A stretch of DNA of 33,388 nt from assembly GCA_023388715.1 (NCBI GenBank), contig JAEWFT010000028.1, positions 1 to 33,388 of the forward strand. The letters run 5' to 3'. How positions within the stretch are numbered: the stretch's first letter is position 1; each line of letters begins with the position of its first letter. Below the pieces are notes generated by a model. The model was given only the letters and a program-made list of their open reading frames with translations. It searched no databases and was not told where the DNA came from. The position numbers and the translations under genes are program-made. Origin of the DNA: Pseudomonadota bacterium (GTDB lineage Bacteria; Pseudomonadota; Gammaproteobacteria; Xanthomonadales; Xanthomonadaceae). Of the stretch, positions 24,620-32,568 are shown one piece after another.

Positions 24620-24625
24620 TATCCT
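24620..24625 (+). promoter_or_regulatory. Possible -10 element of recQ
   Basis: TATCCT followed by TGCCGG ends six bases before the recQ ATG at 24632. If used, transcription would start at or next to the start codon. There is no convincing -35 and no Shine-Dalgarno in this position. Confidence 0.3.
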
Positions 24626-24631
24626 TGCCGG

Positions 24632-26458
24632 ATGAGCGAGACCGCACTAAGGCTGCTGCAGGACACCTTCGGCCACGCCGCCTTCCGCGGCCAGCAACAC
24701 GACATCATCGCGCACGTCGCCAGCGGCGGCGACGCCCTGGTGCTGATGCCCACCGGCGGCGGCAAGTCGCTGTGCTACCAGGTGCCGGCGCTGCTGCGCG
24801 ACGGTTGCGCGATCGTGGTGTCGCCGCTGATCGCGCTGATGCAGGACCAGGTCGAGGCGCTGCGCCAGCTCGGCGTGCGCGCCGCTTACCTGAATTCGAC
24901 GCTGGAAGCCGGCGAGGCCGCCGCCATCGAGCGCCAGCTGCGCGATGGCACGCTGGACCTGCTGTATGTCGCGCCGGAACGGTTGCTGACGGCGCGCTTC
25001 ATGGCGCTGCTGGATGCCAGCCGCATCGCCCTGTTCGCGATCGACGAGGCGCATTGCGTTTCGCAGTGGGGCCACGACTTCCGCCAGGAGTACAGGCAAC
25101 TCACCATCCTGCACGAGCGCTGGCCGGCGGTGCCGCGGATCGCGCTGACCGCTACCGCCGACCCGCCCACCCAGCGCGAGATCGCCGAGCGCCTGCAGCT
25201 CGAGGACGCGCGCCGCTTCGCCAGCTCGTTCGACCGCCCCAACATCCGCTACACCGTGGTCGACAAGGACAACGGCAGCCGCCAGCTGCTGGAGTTCCTC
25301 GAGGCGCACCGTGGCGAGGCCGGCATCGTCTACTGCCTGTCGCGGGCGAAGGTCGAAAAGACCGCGGCGCTGCTGCAGCAGGCCGGACTCGACGCGCTGC
25401 CCTACCACGCCGGCCTGGATGCCGCGGTGCGCGCCGCCAACCAGCGCCGCTTCCTCTTGGAGGACGGGGTGGTGATGGTCGCCACGATCGCGTTCGGCAT
25501 GGGCATCGACAAGCCCGACGTGCGCTTCGTCGCCCACATGGACCTGCCCAAGTCGATCGAGGGCTATTACCAGGAGACCGGCCGCGCCGGCCGCGACGGC
25601 GACCCGGCCGAGGCATGGATGTGCCATGGCCTGGGCGACGTGGTGCTGCTGCGGCAGATGATCGACCAGTCCGAGGCGGGCGAGGCGCGCAAGCGACTGG
25701 AGCACCGCAAGCTGGACGCGCTGGTCGGCTACTGCGAAACCACGCGCTGCCGCCGCCAGGTGCTGCTCGCGAATTTCGGCGAGGACCATGCCGGCAACGG
25801 GGCGGATGGGAGCTGCGGCAACTGCGACAACTGCCTGCAGCCGCCGCAGACCTGGGATGCCACCGAGGCCGCGCAGAAAGCGTTGTCCTGCGTGTACCGC
25901 ACCGGGCAGCGCTTCGGCGCCGCGCACGTGATCGACGTGCTGCGCGGCTCGGACTCCGAGCGGGTGCGCCAGTTCGGCCATGATCGCCTCAGCACCCACG
26001 GGATCGGCACCGGGCTGGATGCGCGCGCGTGGCGCGGCGTGTTCCGGCAGCTGGTGGCCGCCGGCCTGCTCGAGGTCGACAGCGAAGGCTATGGCGGGTT
26101 GCGGCTGACCGAGGCAAGTCGCGCGGTGCTGCAGGGCAAGCGCGAAGTGCTGCTGCGCAAGGAGGCGCCGCGCCGTGGGCGACAAGCGCGGGACGGACGA
26201 TTGCGTGCGCCCGCGCCAGACCTGCCGGCGGCCGACCTGCCGCTGTTCGACGCACTGCGAAACCTGCGCACCCAGCTGGCGCGCGAACAGGGCGTGCCGC
26301 CCTACGTGATCTTCCACGACGCCACCCTGCGCGAGATCGCCCGCCTGCGGCCGCGCGACACCGGCGACCTGATGCAGGTGGGCGGGATCGGGGCGGGCAA
26401 GCTGGAGCGGTACGGCGAGGCGGTGCTGGACGCGATCCGGCAGGCACGGGCGGCCTGA
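24632..26458 (+). CDS. recQ: RecQ, ATP-dependent DNA helicase
   Basis: 608 residues with the full RecQ layout. Walker A is PTGGGKS (40-46), the DEAH box is at 138-141, and the aromatic-rich loop SQWGHDFR follows. The second RecA domain carries the arginine-finger region QETGRAGRDG. The RQC domain holds zinc ligands Cys373, Cys395, Cys398 and Cys401 and then a winged helix, and an HRDC domain covers about 530-605. RecQ unwinds DNA 3'-5' in recombination and fork repair. The ATG at 24632 has no clear Shine-Dalgarno and may be leaderless. It lies 79 bp after dps and converges on pepP with a 9-bp gap. Confidence 0.97.
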   Translation: MSETALRLLQDTFGHAAFRGQQHDIIAHVASGGDALVLMPTGGGKSLCYQVPALLRDGCAIVVSPLIALMQDQVEALRQLGVRAAYLNSTLEAGEAAAIERQLRDGTLDLLYVAPERLLTARFMALLDASRIALFAIDEAHCVSQWGHDFRQEYRQLTILHERWPAVPRIALTATADPPTQREIAERLQLEDARRFASSFDRPNIRYTVVDKDNGSRQLLEFLEAHRGEAGIVYCLSRAKVEKTAALLQQAGLDALPYHAGLDAAVRAANQRRFLLEDGVVMVATIAFGMGIDKPDVRFVAHMDLPKSIEGYYQETGRAGRDGDPAEAWMCHGLGDVVLLRQMIDQSEAGEARKRLEHRKLDALVGYCETTRCRRQVLLANFGEDHAGNGADGSCGNCDNCLQPPQTWDATEAAQKALSCVYRTGQRFGAAHVIDVLRGSDSERVRQFGHDRLSTHGIGTGLDARAWRGVFRQLVAAGLLEVDSEGYGGLRLTEASRAVLQGKREVLLRKEAPRRGRQARDGRLRAPAPDLPAADLPLFDALRNLRTQLAREQGVPPYVIFHDATLREIARLRPRDTGDLMQVGGIGAGKLERYGEAVLDAIRQARAA

Positions 26459-26467
26459 GCCCGCGCC

Positions 26468-27787
26468 TCAGCCCGCCATCAGCGCTTCGACCTCGTCCGC
26501 GCTGCGCTCCAGCGCGCCGGTGAGCACGCGGTGGCCGTCCGCGGTCACCAGCACGTCGTCCTCGATGCGCACGCCTATCCCGCGCCACTTGGAGGGAATG
26601 TCCGGCGCTTCCGGGATGTAGAGGCCGGGCTCGATGGTGAACACCATGCCCGGCTCCAGCAGCCGCGATTCTCCGTCCAGACGGTATTCGCCGACATCGT
26701 GCACGTCCAGCCCCAGCCAGTGCCCGGTCTTGTGCCGGTAGAAGCGCTTGTAGTCGCCCGCCTCGACCACCTGCTCCAGCGTGCCCTGCAGCAGCCCGAG
26801 CCGGAGCAGGCCTTCGGACAGCGTCTGCACCGCCGCTATGTGGCCGGCTTCGTAGGCGACGCCGGGGCGCGCCTGCGCCATTGCCGCCGCCTGCGCCGCG
26901 CAGACGAGGTCGTGGATGGCGCGCTGCTCCTTCGAGAAGCGGCCGCCGACCGGGAACGTGCGGGTGATGTCGGCCGCGTAGCCGCGGTATTCGGCGCCGG
27001 CATCGACCAGCACCAGCTGCCCCGCCTTCGACTTCGCGCGGTTGTCACGATAATGCAGCACACAGGCATTGGCCCCGGCACCGACGATGCTGGCGTACGC
27101 CGGCTCGGCGTCGTGGATCCGGAACACGCGTTCCAGTTCGGCCTGCAGCTCGAATTCGTGGATGCCCGGGCGCGCCGCACGCATCGCGGTGCGATGCGCC
27201 TCCACGCTGATATCCGCGGCGCGCTGCATCAGCCGGATCTCGTCGGCCGACTTGAACAGGCGCTGCTCATCCAGCAGGTGGCCCAGTTCCAGGAACTCCT
27301 GCGGCGGTTGCGCGCCCTGGCGCACCTGCGCGCGCACGCGGTTGAGCCAGCCAATCAGCTTCAGGTCGAAGTCCGGGTCGCGCCCGAGGTGGTAATGCAC
27401 GCGCCTGCGGCCCTCGAGCAGCCCGGGGAGGATGTCGTCGATGTCGGTGATGGGATAGGCATCGTCCATGCCGAGCTGGTCGACCACGCCCTCCGGCCCA
27501 AGGCGCGGTCCGTCCCAGCCTTCGCGCTCGGGGTCGCGCTCGCGGCAGAACAGGATCGACTCGCCGTGCTTTCGCCCCGGTACCAGCACCAGCACCGCGT
27601 CAGGTTCGGCAAAGCCGGTCAGGTACCAGAAATCGGAGTCCTGGCGGTACGGGTAGTGGGTGTCGCGGCTGCGCACGCGCTCGCCCGCCGCGGGCAGGAT
27701 CAGGATCGCGCCCTCGCCCGCCGCCGCCATCAGCTGGCGGCGCCGGCGCTCGAGCGCCTTGCGCCACGCCGCGGTCATCGGCACCAC
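26468..27787 (-). CDS. pepP: Xaa-Pro aminopeptidase (aminopeptidase P)
   Basis: 439 residues, M24 metallopeptidase that removes an N-terminal residue ahead of proline. The N-terminal domain is about 1-170. The pita-bread catalytic domain follows with all five metal ligands: Asp262, Asp273, His356, Glu386 and Glu409, spaced as in E. coli PepP. The start is GTG at 27787 with GAGGG six bases upstream; that Shine-Dalgarno overlaps the ygfB stop. ATG at 27778 is a weaker alternative. The family order ygfB-pepP is kept, but ubiH, often next in gammaproteobacteria, is missing; recQ converges instead. Confidence 0.96.
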   Translation of the reverse strand: MVPMTAAWRKALERRRRQLMAAAGEGAILILPAAGERVRSRDTHYPYRQDSDFWYLTGFAEPDAVLVLVPGRKHGESILFCRERDPEREGWDGPRLGPEGVVDQLGMDDAYPITDIDDILPGLLEGRRRVHYHLGRDPDFDLKLIGWLNRVRAQVRQGAQPPQEFLELGHLLDEQRLFKSADEIRLMQRAADISVEAHRTAMRAARPGIHEFELQAELERVFRIHDAEPAYASIVGAGANACVLHYRDNRAKSKAGQLVLVDAGAEYRGYAADITRTFPVGGRFSKEQRAIHDLVCAAQAAAMAQARPGVAYEAGHIAAVQTLSEGLLRLGLLQGTLEQVVEAGDYKRFYRHKTGHWLGLDVHDVGEYRLDGESRLLEPGMVFTIEPGLYIPEAPDIPSKWRGIGVRIEDDVLVTADGHRVLTGALERSADEVEALMAG

Positions 27788-27796
27788 GTCTGGCCC

Positions 27797-28333
27797 TCAG
27801 TGCAGCCGCTGGCGATGCAGCGGCCCCAGCGCGCAATCGGCGTGCAGCAGCAGCACCGCCATGCGCAGATATTCCTCGATCTCGGTGAGCGCTTCCTCGT
27901 CGCCGTCCTGCTCGACGTCCTCGGTGCGCGCCGCGGCCAGGTTGGCAAGGTCCGCCAGCGCCTCCTCGCCTTCGGCCGACAGCTTCTTTTCGCCCACCGC
28001 CAGCCCGAAGCCGCCGAGGAACGCACGGCACCAGGCGAACATCTCGCCCGCGCGTGCGACCGTGTCCTCGCCGTCCGGCAACAGCAGCTGGAAGCCGAAA
28101 TCGGCGTCGGCCAGCTGGGCGGCGGTGGCCACCCCCATGGCATGCAGCGGGCTGCCCTCGGTCGGCGCCGGCAGCCCCGGGTCGGCCAGCACCTCGGCCA
28201 GCCACGCCGGCGTGTTGGCGCCGCCCGCCGCCAGCCAGCCGGAAAGCGCGCCGTGCAGCTCGGCCGGGCTGCTGGCCAGGCGTGAGCGCTCGGCGTCGGC
28301 GGCCACGTCGGGCCAGGCGGGCAAGTCGGTCAC
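27797..28333 (-). CDS. ygfB: YgfB/UPF0149 family protein
   Basis: 178 residues. Resembles E. coli YgfB: SPAELHGALSGWLAAGG near the start, FGFQLLLPDGEDTV in the middle, CRAFLGGFGLAV, then an acidic stretch (EDVEQDGDEEALTEIEEYLR) and VLLLHADC. The fold is all-alpha. In Pseudomonas aeruginosa a YgfB protein modulates ampDh3 and beta-lactam resistance; whether that applies here is unknown. The start is taken as GTG at 28333, which gives the usual distance to the AELHG motif; GAGG lies five bases upstream. Upstream GTG codons at 28339 and 28393 are possible. It is cotranscribed with pepP. Confidence 0.9.
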   Translation of the reverse strand: MTDLPAWPDVAADAERSRLASSPAELHGALSGWLAAGGANTPAWLAEVLADPGLPAPTEGSPLHAMGVATAAQLADADFGFQLLLPDGEDTVARAGEMFAWCRAFLGGFGLAVGEKKLSAEGEEALADLANLAAARTEDVEQDGDEEALTEIEEYLRMAVLLLHADCALGPLHRQRLH

Positions 28334-28367
28334 TGTCACCTCGGTGAACCCGTGGATGGAATGGCGC

Positions 28368-28373
28368 AGTTTA
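28368..28373 (-). promoter_or_regulatory. Possible -10 element of ygfB-pepP
   Basis: On the minus strand TAAACT followed by GCGCC matches the recurring TANNNT-plus-GC arrangement. The start would be near 28361 with a leader of about 28 nt. No clear -35 is seen. Confidence 0.3.
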
Positions 28374-28386
28374 GCAATGCGCCGCC

Positions 28387-28415
28387 TTGGCACCGCCCCC
28401 GGCGCTGCCTACACT
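28387..28415 (+). promoter_or_regulatory. Probable promoter of the GGDEF-EAL gene
   Basis: TTGGCA (28387-28392), a 17-bp spacer, then TACACT (28410-28415) followed by GGCGC. This is the best-spaced sigma-70 promoter in the window. A start near 28422 leaves a leader of about 75 nt before the ATG at 28497. Confidence 0.55.
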
Positions 28416-28496
28416 GGCGCGAGGGAGCGGCGACCGATCGCCGGCGCCTGCGGGGGGCGTGCTCCCGCGCTGCTCGGGCAACCCGGAATCACACTG

Positions 28497-30695
28497 ATGG
28501 CATGGTCCGCGGACCACGGACTGATCGCGCTGGGCCTGGTCCTGCTGCTGGCCATCGCGCTGATCGTCTCGATGTATCGCCGGCAGCTGCGGGTGCAGCG
28601 CGAACACATGGCCGAGCTGCAGGCGCGCGAGCAGCGGACGCGGCTGGCGCTGTGGGCATCGGGCGAGATGTTCTGGCAGTACCGGCTGGACAGCGGCGAG
28701 CTGGAGCGGGTGCGCATCGATCCCGGCGGTGGCGGCCACCTGGTCGAGAAGGTGGCGGTGAACCGCGAGGCTTCCCTGCATCCCGACGACGTGCCCCGCC
28801 TGCAGGCCGGGCTGCGCGCCTACCTGCGGGGCGAGACGCCGCTGTTCCTGTCCGAGCATCGCAACCGCGCCGCGCCCGGAAGCGAGGACTGGCAGTGGAT
28901 CCGTGCCCGCGGCCGCGCGGTGGAATGGGACAAGGACGGCCGCGTCCTCGCCATTGCCGGGACCGCCCGCGACGTCACCTCGATCCGTGCCAAGGAGCAT
29001 GAGCGTCGCATCGCGGCGGAGGTCATGCGCAGCATGGCCGAGGCGGTGGTGGTGGTGGACGCCGGCTTCCGCTTTGCGGCGGTCAATCCGGCATTCACCC
29101 GGATCAGCGGCTACGAGGACAACGACGTGCTCGGCAAGGGCCTTGGCCTCTTGGCCGGCGAGCAGCACGACCACGCGTTCTATGGCGAAGTGCGCGATGC
29201 GATCGTCGCCCAGCCGCACTGGAGCGGCGAGCTGTGGCAGCGTCGCAAGGACGGGCGCGAGATCCTGTGCGAGGTGCGCGCCAACCGCCTGACCGAGCCG
29301 GGCACCGGCGAGCGTTTCTACGTGCTGGTGCAGACGGACATCACCGAGCGCCGGCGCATCGAGCAGGAGCTGCGCTACCTCGCCAACTACGACACCCTGA
29401 CCAACCTGCCCAATCGCACCCTGCTGAACGAGCGGCTCTCGCGCGCGATCGTCCGTGCACGGCGGCAAGACTCCCGCCTGGCGCTGCTGTTCCTCGACCT
29501 GGACCATTTCAAGGACGTCAACGACACCTTGGGCCACGCCACCGGCGATCGCATCCTGCGCGCGGCGGCGCAACGGCTGCAGGAGGTGTTGGGGGAGCAG
29601 CACACGGTGGCGCGCATCGGCGGCGACGAGTTCACCGTCGTGCTGGAGGGCATCGATGCCGTCGACGACGCCGAAGCCTGCGCCCAGCGGATCATCGAGG
29701 CCTTCGACCAGCCCCTGCGCATCGACGAGCGGCGCGAGACGACGATCACGCCGTCGGTCGGGATCAGCCTGTACCCGGACCACGCCCAGGTGCCCAGCGA
29801 CCTGCTCAAGCATGCGGATACCGCCATGTACCAGGCCAAGGCGGCCGGCAGGCGGACCTTCCTGACCTACGTCGAGGCGATGGACGTCGAACTGCACCGG
29901 CGCGCGAACCTGCTGGCGTCGCTGCGCCGGGTGCTCGAGCGCGGGGAACTGCAGCTGGCGTACCAGCCGCAGATGGACCTCGCCGATGGCCGCATCGTCG
30001 GGGTCGAGGCCCTGCTGCGCTGGACCAGCCCGGAGCACGGCGAGGTCCCGCCGACCCAGTTCATCCCGCTGGCCGAGGAAAGCGGCCTGATCGTGGCGAT
30101 CGGCGAGTGGGTGCTCCAGGAGGCCTGCCGCACGCTGGCGGCATGGCGCGCCACCGGGGTCGACCCGCAACTGGTGATGTCGGTGAACGTCTCGACGGTG
30201 CAATTGCTGCGCAGCGACCTGCCGGCCACCGTCCGCGATGCGCTCGCCGCCACCGGGCTGCCCACCTCGGCCCTGATCCTGGAGCTCACCGAGAGCGTGC
30301 TGATGGCGAACGCCGACCTTGCCACCGAGCAGCTCGCGGATTTCCACGCGATGGGCATCCACATCGCGATCGACGATTTCGGCACCGGCTACTCGTCCCT
30401 GGCCTACCTGCGGCGGCTGCCGATCGGCACCCTGAAGATCGACAAGGTCTTCATCGATGGCCTGGCCCTGGACGGCGACACCGAGGACAACGCGATCACC
30501 ACCACCGTCATCGCAATGGCGCATTCGCTGGGGTTGCAGGTGGTCGCCGAAGGAGTGGAGACCGCCGAGCAGGTGGAAGCCCTGCGGCGCTATCGTTGCG
30601 ACCGGATCCAGGGGTTCTGGCTCGCGGCCCCGCTCGCCACCGAGGCCTGCCTTGCCTTCCTGCGGGGTGGACCGGCGGCCAGCCCGCCGCCTTGA
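28497..30695 (+). CDS. PAS-PAS-GGDEF-EAL cyclic-di-GMP signalling protein
   Basis: 732 residues. One membrane helix at about 9-27 anchors it, with almost nothing outside. Two PAS-like domains follow (about 50-160 and 170-285, the first ending TARDVTS, the second TDITERRRIEQ). GGDEF is intact at 375-379, but the RxxD product-inhibition site upstream is absent. The EAL domain (about 465-720) keeps EALLRW (504-509), NVS, ELTES, DDFGTGYSS, KID and AEGVET, so phosphodiesterase activity is likely; cyclase activity is possible. Start at ATG 28497, placing the helix at the N terminus. The reading frame is open far upstream, but that reflects GC content. Its stop codon overlaps the -35 of the next gene. 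Confidence 0.94.
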   Translation: MAWSADHGLIALGLVLLLAIALIVSMYRRQLRVQREHMAELQAREQRTRLALWASGEMFWQYRLDSGELERVRIDPGGGGHLVEKVAVNREASLHPDDVPRLQAGLRAYLRGETPLFLSEHRNRAAPGSEDWQWIRARGRAVEWDKDGRVLAIAGTARDVTSIRAKEHERRIAAEVMRSMAEAVVVVDAGFRFAAVNPAFTRISGYEDNDVLGKGLGLLAGEQHDHAFYGEVRDAIVAQPHWSGELWQRRKDGREILCEVRANRLTEPGTGERFYVLVQTDITERRRIEQELRYLANYDTLTNLPNRTLLNERLSRAIVRARRQDSRLALLFLDLDHFKDVNDTLGHATGDRILRAAAQRLQEVLGEQHTVARIGGDEFTVVLEGIDAVDDAEACAQRIIEAFDQPLRIDERRETTITPSVGISLYPDHAQVPSDLLKHADTAMYQAKAAGRRTFLTYVEAMDVELHRRANLLASLRRVLERGELQLAYQPQMDLADGRIVGVEALLRWTSPEHGEVPPTQFIPLAEESGLIVAIGEWVLQEACRTLAAWRATGVDPQLVMSVNVSTVQLLRSDLPATVRDALAATGLPTSALILELTESVLMANADLATEQLADFHAMGIHIAIDDFGTGYSSLAYLRRLPIGTLKIDKVFIDGLALDGDTEDNAITTTVIAMAHSLGLQVVAEGVETAEQVEALRRYRCDRIQGFWLAAPLATEACLAFLRGGPAASPPP

Positions 30696-30719
30696 CCCCG
30701 TCAGGCGGCCTGCTAAGGT
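30692..30719 (+). promoter_or_regulatory. Probable promoter of the zapB-like/zapA operon
   Basis: TTGACC (30692-30697), a 16-bp spacer and TAAGGT (30714-30719). The -35 contains the stop codon of the preceding gene. Transcription would begin at about 30726, the A of the start codon. AAGGTG in the same place could instead act as a Shine-Dalgarno. Confidence 0.45.
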
Positions 30720-30725
30720 GCGCGG

Positions 30726-30947
30726 ATGGACAACCGCGACCTGACCGGCGAACTACGCAAGCTGCTGGCCAAGCTTGACCTTGCCGCAGCGGCGATGCAG
30801 CGCCTGCAGGACGAAAACCGAAGCCTGCGCCATCAGGTCGAACAGATGGCGGGTGAGCGTGCGCAGCTGATCGCCAAGCAGGAACAGGCGCGCAGCCGGG
30901 TCGAGGCGATGATCAGCCGGCTCAAGTCGCTGGAGCAGCACACATGA
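30726..30947 (+). CDS. ZapB-like small coiled-coil protein (TIGR02449 type)
   Basis: 73 residues, almost entirely a heptad-type coiled coil: LRKLLAKLDLAAAAMQRLQD followed by ENRSLRHQVEQM, ending in basic SRLKSLEQHT. It matches in size and position the TIGR02449-type proteins that precede zapA in pseudomonads and xanthomonads, thought to be ZapB-like partners in division-ring assembly; the function is inferred from context. Its TGA overlaps the zapA ATG (ATGA at 30944-30947). Confidence 0.88.
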   Translation: MDNRDLTGELRKLLAKLDLAAAAMQRLQDENRSLRHQVEQMAGERAQLIAKQEQARSRVEAMISRLKSLEQHT

Positions 30948-31228
30948 GCGAAGCGGTCACCATCCGCATCCTGGATCGCGAGTACACCGTTGGCGTCGCC
31001 GAGCACGAGCGCGCCAGCCTCAATGCCGCCGCGCGCATGCTCGACCAGCGGATGCGCGAACTGCGCGGGAGCAACAAGATGGTCACCCCCGACCGCCTCG
31101 CCGTGCTCACCGCGCTCAACCTCGCCCACGAACTGCAGCAGCGCCCGGCCCCCGCCGACGCCGACGATGATGTGTTCACCCTCATCGACCAGGCCCAAGC
31201 GCGCTTGGACGTACTGCTGTCCGGCTGA
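30944..31228 (+). CDS. zapA: ZapA, cell division protein
   Basis: 94 residues. ZapA binds and bundles FtsZ filaments at midcell. It starts MSEAVTIRILDREYTVGVAE, a globular ZapA head, followed by AARMLDQRMRELRG and a C-terminal coiled coil with ALNLAHELQQ. Translation is probably coupled to the upstream coiled-coil gene through ATGA. The 6S RNA gene follows, the usual gammaproteobacterial order. Confidence 0.96.
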   Translation: MSEAVTIRILDREYTVGVAEHERASLNAAARMLDQRMRELRGSNKMVTPDRLAVLTALNLAHELQQRPAPADADDDVFTLIDQAQARLDVLLSG

Positions 31229-31280
31229 ACGGCGGGCCGCGCACGCCCCGCATCACGCATCGGGCACGCCGCATGGGCGC

Positions 31281-31286
31281 TATAAT
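31281..31286 (+). promoter_or_regulatory. ssrS: -10 element of 6S RNA
   Basis: A perfect TATAAT followed by a GC-rich discriminator (GGCGACG) places the start near 31293. No recognisable -35 lies 16-18 bp upstream. The gene may also be transcribed through from zapA. Confidence 0.6.
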
Positions 31287-31292
31287 GGCGAC

Positions 31293-31476
31293 GTCCTCTG
31301 CTGTGAGCGACGGCGTGCGCAACATTCGCCTTGTCCCTTAATGACGACCACGGGGGCGCAGTGAAAGCCGGGAGTGCAAGTCCGCCCCGAGCGGGAAGCC
31401 CGATGGCCGCCAGGCGCCCCCACTTGAACCCCGGGTTCAAGGTCGTTTCGCACGCATCGCCACGGCGGAGACTTTC
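31293..31476 (+). ncRNA. ssrS: 6S RNA (RNA polymerase regulator)
   Basis: About 184 nt between zapA and fau, the conserved location. 6S RNA mimics an open promoter and sequesters sigma-70 RNA polymerase in stationary phase. The closing stem pairs 31296-31305 with 31461-31470 (ten pairs, two G-U). It continues with GCGA 31307-31310 against TCGC 31457-31460, and CGTGCG 31314-31319 against CGCACG 31449-31454. A hairpin with CTTGAACC (31423-31430) and GGTTCAAG (31434-31441) matches the conserved one in E. coli 6S RNA. The middle, around 31330-31420, would hold the large internal bubble. Ends are estimates: the 5' end from the TATAAT box and the 3' end from the stem. Confidence 0.92.
31467..31470 (+). 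promoter_or_regulatory. fau: fau ribosome-binding site inside the 6S RNA closing stem
   Basis: GGAG lies six bases before the proposed TTG start of fau. The same four bases are the outermost 3' strand of the 6S closing stem, pairing with CTCT at 31296-31299. When 6S is folded the site should be hidden. Confidence 0.55.
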
Positions 31477-32093
31477 TTGCACGAGCCCACAGGCCCGTCC
31501 TGCGTGAGCGCTGCCGCGACGCGCGACGCACTGCGTCCCCTGCTCCGCGAACGCCGGCGCCAGTTGGCCGCCGCCCAGCGCATCGCCGCCGCGGAATCGC
31601 TGGCGGACCGCCTCCTGCAACTTCCCGAGCTGCCGCAAGAGGGCCATGTCGCCGGGTACTGGGCGATGGACGGCGAGATCGGCCTGCATGCATTCCAGCT
31701 GCGGCTGCCACCACCACTGGTGTATTGCCTGCCGGTGCTGTGCGGCGAAGGCCAGTTGCGCTTCGCGCCGTGGCGCGCCGGCGAACCCCTGGTGAGCAAC
31801 CGCTACGGGATCCCGGAGCCGGACGTCAGCCCGGCAAGCACCGTGCCCGCCGCCGAAATGGCGATGCTGGTGCTGCCGCTGGTGGGATTCGATGCCGACT
31901 GCAACCGGCTCGGCATGGGTGGCGGCTGGTACGATCGCACGCTCGCGTTCCGCCTGGCGCGACCGGCGCCCCCGCTCCTGGTGGGCGCGGCGTTCGCGCT
32001 GCAACAGGTCGACCAGGTTACCGCCCAGCCATGGGACGTGCGCCTGGATGCGGTCTGCACGGAGACCGCCACCTTCCACGCAGGAATCGCCGC

Positions 32094-32097
<4 letters not shown>
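31477..32097 (+). CDS. fau: 5-formyltetrahydrofolate cyclo-ligase
   Basis: 206 residues from TTG. The enzyme (YgfA) converts 5-formyl-THF to 5,10-methenyl-THF with ATP. Signatures are LRPLLRERRRQLAAAQR at the N terminus, VAGYWAMDGEIG, and the glycine loop GMGGGWYDRTL near the C terminus. TTG at 31477 has GGAG six bases upstream; GTG at 31504 is the alternative, without a good Shine-Dalgarno, and would give 197 residues. It directly follows 6S RNA, as in E. coli, where the two are cotranscribed. Its TGA overlaps the EVE gene start in ATGA. Confidence 0.93.
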
Positions 32098-32564
<467 letters not shown>

Positions 32565-32568
32565 GCCC

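Noticed and set aside
24553..24631. Terminator or small RNA between dps and recQ
   Set aside because: No stable hairpin followed by T-run can be seen in the 79 bp.
28334..28393. Longer ygfB starting at GTG 28393
   Set aside because: It would add 20 residues with no family match and start upstream of the likely transcription start; GTG 28333 fits the family N terminus.
27660..28496. Upstream extension of the GGDEF-EAL reading frame
   Set aside because: Overlaps pepP and ygfB antisense, has shadow composition, and lies before a good promoter at 28387-28415; the ATG at 28497 precedes a membrane helix.
31229..31280. Small ORF or -35 element between zapA and ssrS
   Set aside because: No start with a ribosome site and no hexamer resembling TTGACA at the right distance from TATAAT.
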